A DNA stretch of 64,000 bases from an uncultured Acetatifactor sp. (GTDB lineage Bacteria > Bacillota > Clostridia > Lachnospirales > Lachnospiraceae): the NCBI GenBank assembly GCA_910579755.1, contig CAJTVB010000017.1, forward strand, positions 1 to 64,000, written 5' to 3'. Below are positions 8,734-18,440 of this stretch, in pieces. Positions within the stretch are counted from its first letter, which is position 1; every line of letters starts with the position of its first letter. A program made the position numbers and the translations under genes. The notes under the pieces are model-generated. The model did no database searches. It saw only the letters and a program-made list of their open reading frames with translations, and was not told the origin of the DNA.

Positions 8734-8763
8734 ATTATACCCGCAAGAAAACAGACAAGTCAA
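8734..8763 (-). promoter_or_regulatory. SigA promoter of the ArsR gene
   Basis: On the minus strand TTGACT, an 18-base spacer and TATAAT read towards the ArsR gene, ~90 bases upstream of its start. Confidence 0.65.
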
Positions 8764-9298
8764 TAATTTTAGCAAAGAATAAAGCAGTAGATGTTTTGAT
8801 TAAACAATTCAAAATGCAGATCATAAGAAAATTATGAAAGAAAGATATGATGTGAGCAGAAATGGAAAAAACAAGATAAAATCGCGGAATATTGGAATTT
8901 TAATATTTCTTATTTCGAAAATTTATTATTACTTTTTGGATAAAACACGAAATGCTAAAATTAAAAAGTCGGTAAAGAAGAAAAGTTTTGTTGTGCAAAT
9001 TATACAAAAATAAGGGGCGAAATTTCGTTACATAAAACAGAAATGATTGTTGACATAAAGGCTATAACATAGTATCTTAAATATAAGATTAAGTAAATAC
9101 ATTAATGTTAAAGTGAAAACTTAAATAAATATACATTTTGCCATTCAAAGGGCTGAAAAATGCGTATAAGCTTAAATGATGAATGAAACAATAGGCGGCG
9201 CATGTGGTGCAAGATGTATGCAGAGGTGTGGGCAGGAGATAGATTTTCCGTCAATATGTATATTCAGTTCATCAGTATCTTATATAAGGAGGTTCCGT
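8764..9298. other. A+T-rich intergenic control region of the arabinan operon
   Basis: About 500 bases carry no convincing gene. They hold the divergent promoters and a ~215-base leader before the first operon gene. Several short A/T dyads are present, but I cannot name an operator. An upstream in-frame extension of the next gene (9176-9298) lacks a ribosome site and is not considered coding. Confidence 0.6.
9050..9078 (+). promoter_or_regulatory. Promoter of the arabinan operon
   Basis: TTGACA (9050-9055), a 17-base spacer and TATCTT (9073-9078) form a SigA promoter with a weak -10 box, fitting a regulated promoter. Confidence 0.55.
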
Positions 9299-12274
9299 AT
9301 GGCACGGAAAAGTAAAAAAGTTTTAGCGGCTGTGCTGACAATCAGCATGATCAGCCAGGTTCTTTTTGGAGAATCTGGTGCCGGGACGGTCCATGCAGAC
9401 ACATCCAAAGACGCGGGGAACCAGCAGCAGACGGAGGAGAGCTTCAGCATTGAACGGCTTACTTCCAATTATACCATTGTCAGTTCGGGGTATACTGCGC
9501 CGGCTTACAAAGGGGATCCCGTGCTTTGGCAGATGGACAAAATCCTGTACGAAGGCGACTCGGGTTACCTGGCCGGAGACAATTACGGTTACGAGAACGG
9601 GGTAGTGGATGTGAAGAGCGGCGATTCCATCCGTATGACCGTGACAGTGCCGGAGACAGCCTGCTACTGGGTGGGCTTTGATTATCTGTCCTATGATCAG
9701 TCCATTCTTCCTATTGAGTTTGCTCTGAAGGTTGACGGGGAATTTCCCTTTTACGAGAGCAGAAACCTGTCCTTTGAAACCACCTGGGCTTCCCAGGAAG
9801 AGGTATCTCATGACCGTTATGGGAATGAGATTGTTTCTCTTCCCGATAAGCTGATTCAATGGGAAAGGAAGTATCTGTCCGACGCCAGCTATCGGCGGTC
9901 CCAGCCCTTGCCCGTAGAGCTGGAGCAGGGAACTCACCAGTTGGAGATTTCCGTCAGTGAGGGACAGTTTCTTCTGGGCAATATCTGCCTTCAGGCGCCT
10001 GCGGAAGTGCCGGTCTATACCGGATCAGAGAAGGCTCAGGGCAGTGAGCTGATCACCATTCAGGGAGAGGATTTTTATCAGAGAAATGACTCAGCCATCC
10101 ATGCTATCGGTGAATACGACACAGCGCTTTTCCCTCTGTCTGCCACGGATACAGTACTCAACACGGTGGACAGCGATTCCTTTAAAAATGCAGGACAGAC
10201 CGTGACTTATGAATTTGAGGTGGATCAGCCGGGCTATTATTATCTGGCCATGAATTATAAACAGTCAGATAAGAATGATTTCCCGGTGTTTCTGGATTTT
10301 CGGATCGACGGACAGATTCCCAGCACAGCCTTCCAGGGCTGGCAGGCTGAGTATACCACCAAGTACCGCACTGCTGCACTGCAGGATGGGGACGGAAATA
10401 ATTTGAGTGTCTATCTGGATCAGGGACGTCATACGATCTCCATTACTATCAGCATCGAGAAGCTGCTGTATGTGCTGGAGCAGGTGGATGAGATCATGAA
10501 CGGTATCAACGATCTGTCCCTGGAGGTGACCAAGGTGGCGGGTACCAAAAAGGATAAGTTCAGAGACCTGCGGCTGACCAGATACATACCGGACGTACAG
10601 GAACGTCTCTACGGATGGGTGGAACGTCTTTATGAGCTGGCGGAGTATGCCACTCAGTTTGTGAAGGAGGATGACCCGGAGGAGGTGGCGGCTTTCGGAT
10701 ATCTGATTATCGCGGCCAAACAGCTGAAGAGCCTGGGAGATGAGCCCAATGAACTGATCTATCGGGTTGCGGAGCTTTCCACCAGTGTAAACTCCATCAA
10801 CACCCAGATCGCCAATTTTATCGATTTGATCAATGACAACAATCTTTCTATTGACAGGATCTATGTGTATCAGGAGGATGCGAAGCTTCCCCGAAAGCTG
10901 AATATATTCCAGAGCATGGGACTTTCGGTAAAGAGATTTGTGAATTCCTTCTTCGGAACCTCTTATTCGGCCAGCACGGCGGATAAATCCCACCTGCAGG
11001 TATGGGTAAACCGGCCCAGACAGTATGTGGAGATCATGCAGAAGATGATCGATGAGCAGTTCACGGCCCAGACAGGAATAGAGGTGGACCTGTCTCTGAT
11101 GACAGACGCCAACAAGCTGGTGCTTTCCAACGCCTCCGGCGATACCCCGGACATTGCCACGGGTATCAATTATGCCATTCCCTTTGAGCTTGGTATCCGT
11201 GGGGCTTTGGTGGATCTGACTAAATTTGATAATTACCAGGAGGTGTTTGGCAGATACAGCAAGGGTCTGGTGGTCTCCTCCGTCATTGGAGAGGGGCTGT
11301 ATTCTCTGCCTGAGACCATGAACTTTTATGTCATGTTCTACAGGTCCGACATTCTGGAAAAGCTGGGACTGGAGGCTCCGGATACGGTGGATGAGCTGAT
11401 CGCCATGCTGCCGGATCTGCAGATGCGGGGTCTCAATGTTTACTATCCCACGGCGTCCATGCTGGTGATGCGGAATTTTCATGGCACCACGCCTTTGATC
11501 TTCCAGCACGGAGGAAGTCTCTACGGGGAGACAGCTTCGGAGCTGACGGTAAACAGCGAAGCTTCCATAGAAGGGATCACAGCCTTGACGGAGCTGTTTA
11601 CTCTCTATAACCTGCCGGTGGATGTGCCCAATTTCTACCAGCATTTCCGTAACGGAGACCTTCCCATAGGAATTGCGGATTTCAACTCCTACAATCTGAT
11701 TCTCAATGCGGCGCCGGAAATTGCCAACTCCTGGGAGATTGCCCTGGTGCCCGGTGTGGAGGATCCGGAAACGGGCGAAATGAACCGGTATATGTCCGGC
11801 GGCTCCGAAAGCACGGTGATGTTTAGATCCAATGAAGAAAGAGAGCAGCAGGCATGGCAGTTCATGGACTGGTGGTCCAGCGCGGAGGTTCAGGCTGAAT
11901 TTGGCCAGATGCTGCAGATTATGTACGGCGACGAGTATATCTGGCCTACGGCAAACCTGGAGGCCTTTGGAAACCTTCCTTATCCTACCGCTCACAAGGA
12001 CATCATTATGGAACAGGCGGAAAACATTCTGGAGGCGCCAAGGCTGCTGGCCAGCTACATGCTGGAGCGAGAACTCAGCAATGCCTTTAATGACATAGTG
12101 GTCAATGGTAAGAACCTCAGGACCCGGATAGACGACGTGACGAAGACCGTGAGTCGTGAGACGGCCAGAAAGCTGGAAGAATTCGGGTTTATTGACAGCG
12201 ACGGAAACGTGAAGGAGGAGTATCTGGTTCCTTCGGTGGATGTGGTGGAACGGATTTTTGAGAACAAAAAATAG
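9299..12274 (+). CDS. Large extracellular solute-binding protein with N-terminal carbohydrate-binding-like modules
   Basis: The protein has 991 residues, about twice the usual size for a sugar-binding protein. A Sec signal peptide (MARKSKKVLAAVLT... HADTS) lacks a lipobox cysteine. Two beta-rich modules follow (~45-240 and ~245-400; the second begins ITIQGEDFYQ, as in CBM35-like folds), then a helical linker, then a periplasmic-binding-protein type 1 extracellular domain from ~575 (LQVWVNRPRQYVEIMQKMIDEQF). ATG 9299 follows AAGGAGG. It heads the operon and probably captures arabino-oligosaccharides for the two permeases next to it. How it stays at the cell surface is unclear because there is no lipid anchor; the binding modules or the second hydrophobic region may do this. 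Confidence 0.85.
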   Translation: MARKSKKVLAAVLTISMISQVLFGESGAGTVHADTSKDAGNQQQTEESFSIERLTSNYTIVSSGYTAPAYKGDPVLWQMDKILYEGDSGYLAGDNYGYENGVVDVKSGDSIRMTVTVPETACYWVGFDYLSYDQSILPIEFALKVDGEFPFYESRNLSFETTWASQEEVSHDRYGNEIVSLPDKLIQWERKYLSDASYRRSQPLPVELEQGTHQLEISVSEGQFLLGNICLQAPAEVPVYTGSEKAQGSELITIQGEDFYQRNDSAIHAIGEYDTALFPLSATDTVLNTVDSDSFKNAGQTVTYEFEVDQPGYYYLAMNYKQSDKNDFPVFLDFRIDGQIPSTAFQGWQAEYTTKYRTAALQDGDGNNLSVYLDQGRHTISITISIEKLLYVLEQVDEIMNGINDLSLEVTKVAGTKKDKFRDLRLTRYIPDVQERLYGWVERLYELAEYATQFVKEDDPEEVAAFGYLIIAAKQLKSLGDEPNELIYRVAELSTSVNSINTQIANFIDLINDNNLSIDRIYVYQEDAKLPRKLNIFQSMGLSVKRFVNSFFGTSYSASTADKSHLQVWVNRPRQYVEIMQKMIDEQFTAQTGIEVDLSLMTDANKLVLSNASGDTPDIATGINYAIPFELGIRGALVDLTKFDNYQEVFGRYSKGLVVSSVIGEGLYSLPETMNFYVMFYRSDILEKLGLEAPDTVDELIAMLPDLQMRGLNVYYPTASMLVMRNFHGTTPLIFQHGGSLYGETASELTVNSEASIEGITALTELFTLYNLPVDVPNFYQHFRNGDLPIGIADFNSYNLILNAAPEIANSWEIALVPGVEDPETGEMNRYMSGGSESTVMFRSNEEREQQAWQFMDWWSSAEVQAEFGQMLQIMYGDEYIWPTANLEAFGNLPYPTAHKDIIMEQAENILEAPRLLASYMLERELSNAFNDIVVNGKNLRTRIDDVTKTVSRETARKLEEFGFIDSDGNVKEEYLVPSVDVVERIFENKK

Positions 12275-12360
12275 GTGCGAAAATATTGGATGCCCGCTTG
12301 AGCGGGATGCTCATCAAAAACGGAATATGTCTGTGAAAGATGGGCGGGAAGGGTATGACA

Positions 12361-13266
12361 ATGAGTAAGAGAACCAAAATAAGCAGAAGGGAGAATTCCA
12401 ACAAAGCGGGATATCTGTTTGTGCTCCCTTATGCCCTGCTGTTTGCCGTATTCATATTGACTCCGGTAATCCTGGCAATCATTCTTTCGTTTACCAATTT
12501 CAATACCATTCAGTTTCCCAAGTTTGTGGGATTTCTGAACTATATCAACCTGATCACCGGCGACGAGGTGTTCATGCAGTATGTGCTGCCCAACACAGTC
12601 ACATATGCGCTGATCGTAGGAGTGGGAGGCTATGTGCTGGCCTTTCTGATGGCCTGGGCCCTGGCAAACCTGCCCAGCGTTCCCCGTACCATTTTTGCCC
12701 TGATTCTGTATTCCCCCACCATGACCACCGGTGTGGCCATGACGGTGCTGTGGAAGATCATGTTCACCGGCGACCAGACCGGCTACTTCAACAGCTGGCT
12801 GATGGATCTGGGAGTCATCAACGAGCCCATCATCTGGCTGGTGAACGCGGATTATCTGCTTCCCATCGTTATTATCATCGGTCTCTGGAGCAGTATGGGT
12901 GTGGGCTTTTTATCTATTCTGGCCGGTATCCTGAACACGGATGAATCCCTGTACGAGGCGGCGGCCATCGACGGCGTGAAGAACAGATTCCAGGAGATGT
13001 TTTATGTGACGATTCCCAGCATGAAGCCTCAGATGCTGTTTGCCGCGGTTATGCAGATCGTGGGCGCATTTCAGAACGGACAGATCGCTTCCATGCTGGC
13101 AGGCAACCCCACGCCGGGCTATGCGGCCCAGCTGATCGTAAACCATATCGAGGACTATGGCTTTATCCGTTACGAGATGGGCTATGCCGCTGCGGTGTCC
13201 GTGGCGCTGCTGTTGATCGTACAGGTATTTTCCAAGATATCCACGAAATTGTTCGGAGAGGATTAG
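12361..13266 (+). CDS. ABC sugar permease, MalF/UgpA type (set 1)
   Basis: A 301-residue inner-membrane permease with six predicted helices. The EAA motif that docks the ATPase is visible as EAAAIDGVKNRFQEMFYVTIP. ATG 12361 follows GGGAAGGG; the ATG at 12340 has no ribosome site. It pairs with the next gene (11 bases downstream) and the large binding protein upstream to form one carbohydrate importer of the CUT1 class. No ATPase is in the window, so a shared MsmX-like ATPase is assumed. Confidence 0.93.
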   Translation: MSKRTKISRRENSNKAGYLFVLPYALLFAVFILTPVILAIILSFTNFNTIQFPKFVGFLNYINLITGDEVFMQYVLPNTVTYALIVGVGGYVLAFLMAWALANLPSVPRTIFALILYSPTMTTGVAMTVLWKIMFTGDQTGYFNSWLMDLGVINEPIIWLVNADYLLPIVIIIGLWSSMGVGFLSILAGILNTDESLYEAAAIDGVKNRFQEMFYVTIPSMKPQMLFAAVMQIVGAFQNGQIASMLAGNPTPGYAAQLIVNHIEDYGFIRYEMGYAAAVSVALLLIVQVFSKISTKLFGED

Positions 13267-13277
13267 GAGGCGGAAAA

Positions 13278-14150
13278 ATGGCGTATAAAGGACATAAAAT
13301 CAACCCAAAGAAATTTGAACCGGGGCAGATCAAAATTTTCCTGCTGGTGCTGCCCATGGTGATTCTCACGGGACTGCCTATCATATTTATCATATTCCAT
13401 GCTTTTAAGCCCATGGAAGAGCTGTTTGCATTCCCGCCCAAGTTTATTACCACGAATCCCACGCTGGATAATTTCCGGAAGCTGTTCAAGGCCTCCCGGA
13501 CTGCAGGGATTCCTCTTTCCAAGTATGTGTTCAACAGCCTGCTGATTACGGTGACGGTGGTTTTTTCCTCCCTGATCTTTTCCACGGCGGCCTCCTATGC
13601 GCTGTCCAAGCTGAAATTTAAGGGAAGAGAGCTGATGATGCAGATCAACCAGTTTGCTATTATGTTTGTGCCCGTGGCGGTGATGATTCCCCGTTATCTG
13701 GTAGTAAACACCCTGGGGATGACCAATACATACTGGTCTCAGATCCTGCCGCTGATCCCTCTGCCGGTAGCGCTGTTTCTGGTAAAGCAGTTTGTGGACC
13801 AGGTACCCCAGTCGCTGATCGAGGCGGCCTATGTGGACGGCGCCAAGGAGCTGCAGATCTATCTGAAGGTGATTATTCCGCTGATCAAGCCGGCCATTGC
13901 CACGGCAGCCATCCTGGTGTTTCAACAGGTGTGGACCAATATGGAGGCCTCCAACTACTATGTGAATGATGAGGGTATGAAGTCCCTTGCCTTTTATATG
14001 AATACCTTAAGCAGCGGCACGGGCAACACGGTGGCCGGACAGGGAGTGGCGGCTGCTGCGTCGCTGATCATGTTCGTACCCAACCTGATATTATTCTGTA
14101 TCCTGCAGAAAAACGTTATGAATACCATGGCACATTCCGGTATCAAGTAG
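13278..14150 (+). CDS. ABC sugar permease, MalG/UgpE type (set 1)
   Basis: A 290-residue CUT1 permease with six predicted helices. The EAA loop reads EAAYVDGAKELQIYLKVIIPLIKP. ATG 13278 follows TTAGGAGG. It is the partner of the preceding permease, with 11 bases between them. Confidence 0.93.
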   Translation: MAYKGHKINPKKFEPGQIKIFLLVLPMVILTGLPIIFIIFHAFKPMEELFAFPPKFITTNPTLDNFRKLFKASRTAGIPLSKYVFNSLLITVTVVFSSLIFSTAASYALSKLKFKGRELMMQINQFAIMFVPVAVMIPRYLVVNTLGMTNTYWSQILPLIPLPVALFLVKQFVDQVPQSLIEAAYVDGAKELQIYLKVIIPLIKPAIATAAILVFQQVWTNMEASNYYVNDEGMKSLAFYMNTLSSGTGNTVAGQGVAAAASLIMFVPNLILFCILQKNVMNTMAHSGIK

Positions 14151-14173
14151 AAAATGAGAGGGTGAAGGAATTG

Positions 14174-16222
14174 ATGAAAAAGGTATCAAAAAAGCTTTTA
14201 TTATCTTTGGCGGCAATCCTTCTGGCGGTGGCCATGGCCGCACCGCTGGAGGTGTACGCAGATGCCCCCTATAAGACGTACACGGTGGACGGATATGAAT
14301 ATGTGACAGAGACACAGACGGCGTATCTTCCCTACAAGACCATTACCAAGGTGGGAGAGGAGGCGCTGAACGGGCCTACGGATTTTACCCTTCTGGAGGA
14401 CGGTACCATGTATATTCTGGACAGCGGCAACGCCAGAGTGGTGGTATCAGATCTGGAGGGCGGACTGATCGATGTATTCGGAGAGGGAACGTTAGTGAAT
14501 CCCAAGGGTATCTATGTGACTCCGGAGCACATCTGTTATGTGGCGGACAGAGATGCCAAAAGCGTCTTTGTATTTGATGAAAGCGGAAAGCTGATCCAGA
14601 CCTACGGAAAACCGGAGCATGCCCTGTACGGCAGCACCCAGGACTTTCTGCCCACCAAGATCGTGGTGAACTCCGCGGGCACCATGTATGTGATCTGTGA
14701 GTCCAACACCAACGGTATCGTGCAGATCAGCCCGGTGGAGGGCGGCACCTTCCTTGGCTATTTCGGAACCAACAGCACCAGGGCGAACCTGTGGACCATC
14801 GTTTGGCGGGCCCTGCAGACAGAGGCCCAGCGGGCCAGATCCCAGAGCAACCTTCCGTCCACGCCCACCAATCTGGCCATCGACGAGAAGGGCCTGATCT
14901 ATACGGTCACTGCGGGTGAAAGATTTGAGACTCTGAAGCGGATGAATATTGCAGGTATCAACATGATTGATCCGGACAGATACGATCCCACACCGGCGGC
15001 AGTGGCGGTGGGAAACCATGACAACGTGTTCATGGCCTCCACCCAGGGCTACATATACGAGTTCAACAACGAAGGAGATCTGCTCTTCGTGTTCGGCGGA
15101 GGAGATGACGGTCAGCAGAGAATCGGTCTTTCCACCAGAGTGGAGGCCATTCAGATCGGGAGTGACGACAAGATTTATGTGCTGGATTCCGAGAAGGCTC
15201 AGATTCAGATCTATGAGCCCACAGAGTTTACCAGTCTGCTTCACCAGGCATTATATCTGTTTTCCAAGGGACGTTACACAGAGAGTAAGGAGCCTTTGGA
15301 TCAGGTACTGCAGATGAACAACCTGTTCAGCTATGCCAATATGGCTATGGGCAGGGCGCTGATTCAGGAGGAGGACTACGACAAAGCGCTGTACTATGCC
15401 AGGATTTCCAAGGACTTTTCGGGATATTCCGATGCCTTCTGGGAGATTCGAAATCAATGGCTGAAGGATTATCTGGTTCCCGTATTTCTGGTGATTGTGG
15501 CGATCCTTATCATAAAGAAGGTACTGCAGGTGCTGGATCGGAAGAAGGGCATTCTGGCCGGGCCGAGAAAAGTGCTGGAAAGGTTCCGGAACCGGAAGCT
15601 GGTGAAGGAGCTGAGGTACATGTTCTACTTTATGAGGCATCCCATCGACGGCTGCTACGGGATCAAGAGAGAAGGAAGGGTTTCCCTGCTGAGCACCAAT
15701 ATCATACTGGTGCTGGGAATTGTCTTCTACGTGCTCAACAAGTATTTCTGCGGGTTTTTGCTGAAAAATGTGCGTGAGGGAAGCTACGACATCGTGTCTG
15801 ATATCGGACTTCTCATAATTGCCTTTGTGCTGGTGACAGGCTGCAATTACCTGATCTGCACCATCAATGAGGGTGAAGGAAAGCTAAAGCATATATACAG
15901 TTCCTTTGTGTACAGCTTTGCCCCTTACATAGTGCTGATGCCGGTGATCTTTCTGCTGTCCCATGTGGTGACCTACAACGAAGTATTCTTTGTGGAATTT
16001 GCGACTATGTTCATGTATGTCTGGATCCTGATCCTGGTGTTCCTCTCCATCAAGGAGATCAACGATTACAGCGTGAAGGATACGGTAAAGATCATAGGCT
16101 TGACGCTGTTTACGATTTTGATAGCTGTACTGCTGGCATTTATCATTTATGTACTGTGGTCCCAGGTATTCGAATTCCTTCAGGCCATAGTGGGAGAGGT
16201 GGTGTATAGGATTGGCAGCTGA
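14174..16222 (+). CDS. NHL-propeller / TPR / YIP1-domain membrane protein
   Basis: The protein has 682 residues. A signal peptide (residues ~1-29) leads to an extracellular six-bladed propeller of NHL-like repeats (~45-365; blades such as DGTMYILDSGNARVVV and DDKIYVLDSEKAQIQIYEP). A TPR-like helical stretch follows (~370-430), one membrane helix (~440-460), then a YIP1-type bundle of about five helices to the end. Such proteins recur in oligosaccharide-importer operons of Lachnospiraceae with DUF5696 proteins, but no role is established that I know of. The outward propeller and inner-membrane bundle suggest a partner of the importer or a ligand sensor. ATG 14174 is chosen over the in-frame GTG at 14162. 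Confidence 0.8.
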   Translation: MKKVSKKLLLSLAAILLAVAMAAPLEVYADAPYKTYTVDGYEYVTETQTAYLPYKTITKVGEEALNGPTDFTLLEDGTMYILDSGNARVVVSDLEGGLIDVFGEGTLVNPKGIYVTPEHICYVADRDAKSVFVFDESGKLIQTYGKPEHALYGSTQDFLPTKIVVNSAGTMYVICESNTNGIVQISPVEGGTFLGYFGTNSTRANLWTIVWRALQTEAQRARSQSNLPSTPTNLAIDEKGLIYTVTAGERFETLKRMNIAGINMIDPDRYDPTPAAVAVGNHDNVFMASTQGYIYEFNNEGDLLFVFGGGDDGQQRIGLSTRVEAIQIGSDDKIYVLDSEKAQIQIYEPTEFTSLLHQALYLFSKGRYTESKEPLDQVLQMNNLFSYANMAMGRALIQEEDYDKALYYARISKDFSGYSDAFWEIRNQWLKDYLVPVFLVIVAILIIKKVLQVLDRKKGILAGPRKVLERFRNRKLVKELRYMFYFMRHPIDGCYGIKREGRVSLLSTNIILVLGIVFYVLNKYFCGFLLKNVREGSYDIVSDIGLLIIAFVLVTGCNYLICTINEGEGKLKHIYSSFVYSFAPYIVLMPVIFLLSHVVTYNEVFFVEFATMFMYVWILILVFLSIKEINDYSVKDTVKIIGLTLFTILIAVLLAFIIYVLWSQVFEFLQAIVGEVVYRIGS

Positions 16223-18440
16223 ATATAAGAACCAGGGATATGGAAACCAAAGATACGGATGGAAAAGAGCGGCAGCAGTATTTCTGGCGGCGATCTGCAT
16301 CCTCACATCGGCGGCGGTTATTTCCCCGATGAGAGCACAGGCGGCGGTTCAGCCCCAGATCAACGGGCACAGCCTGATTGCGGAAAACGAGAATTATGCG
16401 CTTTATATGAACGAGGAATACCTATCCATTATCGTGCTGGATAAGGAGACAGGCGCCTATATGGAATCGGCGGTGAGCAATGACGACGGCAAAAACAATG
16501 CCACCTGGTCTGCGGCCATGAGGTCGGCGCTGCTTTTGACCGTGATCTACGGTATCACCGACACCCAGCAGGCAGATCTGATCAATGATGAGGTAACCAA
16601 GGAGATTACCTACACGGACAACGGATTTTCCGCAAAGGTGTACTGGACCAAATATCAGTTTGGCATGACGCTTGAGGTCAGTCTTACGGAGGACGGCGTG
16701 GTGGCTCTGATTCCCGACGAGTCCATCGTGGAGGACGGTGACGACTATTTTATCGGAACCATTTCCGTGTACCCTTATATGGGGCACACCTACCTGGACG
16801 AGAAGGAAGGCTACATGTTCATTCCCGACGGAAACGGAGCGCTGATCTATCTGGAAAACAAGGAAGGGCGTTTCCGAAGCGGCTTTACCGGGATGATATA
16901 CGGGGATGACCCGGGTTTTGCCAGACCCAGCACCTCCAATCTGCTGTGGGATGATTTCAACATTATCAATGACGCCAACAAGGTGTTTGCGCCGGTATAC
17001 GGTATGGCTCACACCGGTGAAGGGATCGCATATCTGGCGGTGGTGGAGAAGGGGGCGGAGCGTGCCTCCATCATAGCCAACCCCAACGGCGCCAATGTGG
17101 ATTATAACAGGATTTATGCCCGGTTTACCCAGCGGCTTGTCTACACCCAGTATAACAGCAACAATTCCTCCTCCGCCTTTCAGACCCCGGAGGGAGCCAG
17201 AAGCCATTCGGACCTGCAGGTCCACTGGATCTTTTTGAGAGAAGAAAATGCCAATTACTGTGGAATGGCCAACGCCTACAGGGATTACCTGATGGAGCGG
17301 GGAGATTTGACGGCTGCCGCCGACAATTCTTACAACACCAGAGTAGACTTCCTGGGAACGGAAAGAGAATCCTGGGTGGTGGGAACCAGCGCCGTGGTGA
17401 TGACTACGGTGGACGATATCCGGGAAATCTATGAGGATCTGAAGACCCAGGGGGTCACGGACATTCTCACCGTATATAAGGGCTGGCAGAAGGGAGGCCT
17501 GTACAATCTTCCCATTTCCTCCTACAAGGCAGATTCCAAGATCGGAGGAACAGGGGATTTGACCTCTCTGGTGAAGGATTCGGCGGCGGAAGGGATTGAG
17601 ATTTACCTTTACAATGATGCCCTGAGGCTGAATCCGTCGGAGAGCGGATCGGTGTTCAATGTGGTGAAGCAGGTGAACAAGAGAAGATTTTCCGAGTCCA
17701 CCTATAAGGAGGTATACGAGGAATTCCTTTATATGATTCCCTCCAGGACAAAGACTCTGCTGAACCAGTTTGTGAAAAGCTATACGAAAAAGGGAGTAGA
17801 CCAGCTGGCGCTGGCAGGGATCACCGATACTTTGTACTCCCATTATTATGACAATGTTTTCTACAGCAGGTATGACACCGCAGAGGAATATGACAGCATT
17901 CTGAGCGAGGTGTCCGGAAAGGCAAAGCTGGTGATGGAGCAGCCCTTCGCCTACCTGTGGAAGTATGCGGATGCCTTTTTGGATATGCCGCTGTACACCT
18001 CCAATTATATGTATGAGGACGAGAGCGTGCCGTTTTTGTCCATCGTGCTCAAGGGTGTAATGCCCATGTATTCCGAATATGTGAATTTTGAGGCCAACAA
18101 GAAGGAATTTTTCTTGAAGATGGTTGAGACGGGAACCTTCCCTTCCTTCTATATCACGAAGGAGAGCTCGTCAGATCTGGTCAATACAAATTCCAGCGAC
18201 ATATACAGCTCCCAGTATGAAGTGTACCGGGATACGATGATAACCTATGCGCAGGAGCTGTCCTCCATCAACGAAAAGGTGGAGGGCGCCTATATCACAG
18301 GACATGAGATCAGAGACAATGGAGTCACAGTGGTAACCTATGGCAACGGTGTAAAAATCTACCTGAATTACGGAAATGACCAGGCCCAGGCAGACGGATA
18401 CACCATCGAAGGAATGTCCATAAAGGTGGTGGATCAATGA
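16212..18440 (+). CDS. DUF5696 family exported protein
   Basis: The protein has 742 residues. A Sec signal peptide (KRAAAVFLAAICILTSAAVI...AQA) precedes a beta-rich N-terminal half and a C-terminal half with alpha/beta stretches such as DILTVYKGWQKGGLYN and GVDQLALAGITDTLYSHYYDN that look like a TIM-barrel glycosidase relative. The start is TTG 16212, since a TAG in frame at 16188 rules out earlier starts and no ATG lies before the signal peptide. It overlaps the preceding gene by 11 bases. I recognise the family as DUF5696, always near sugar importers; an enzymatic or glycan-binding role is inference. Confidence 0.78.
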   Translation: MAAEYKNQGYGNQRYGWKRAAAVFLAAICILTSAAVISPMRAQAAVQPQINGHSLIAENENYALYMNEEYLSIIVLDKETGAYMESAVSNDDGKNNATWSAAMRSALLLTVIYGITDTQQADLINDEVTKEITYTDNGFSAKVYWTKYQFGMTLEVSLTEDGVVALIPDESIVEDGDDYFIGTISVYPYMGHTYLDEKEGYMFIPDGNGALIYLENKEGRFRSGFTGMIYGDDPGFARPSTSNLLWDDFNIINDANKVFAPVYGMAHTGEGIAYLAVVEKGAERASIIANPNGANVDYNRIYARFTQRLVYTQYNSNNSSSAFQTPEGARSHSDLQVHWIFLREENANYCGMANAYRDYLMERGDLTAAADNSYNTRVDFLGTERESWVVGTSAVVMTTVDDIREIYEDLKTQGVTDILTVYKGWQKGGLYNLPISSYKADSKIGGTGDLTSLVKDSAAEGIEIYLYNDALRLNPSESGSVFNVVKQVNKRRFSESTYKEVYEEFLYMIPSRTKTLLNQFVKSYTKKGVDQLALAGITDTLYSHYYDNVFYSRYDTAEEYDSILSEVSGKAKLVMEQPFAYLWKYADAFLDMPLYTSNYMYEDESVPFLSIVLKGVMPMYSEYVNFEANKKEFFLKMVETGTFPSFYITKESSSDLVNTNSSDIYSSQYEVYRDTMITYAQELSSINEKVEGAYITGHEIRDNGVTVVTYGNGVKIYLNYGNDQAQADGYTIEGMSIKVVDQ

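Noticed and set aside
10265..11995. 576-codon open frame on the minus strand
   Set aside because: Antisense to the large binding protein, rich in His/Arg/Gly with low-quality composition; a shadow frame.
16422..17843. 473-codon open frame on the minus strand
   Set aside because: Antisense to the DUF5696 gene and without start signals; shadow frame.
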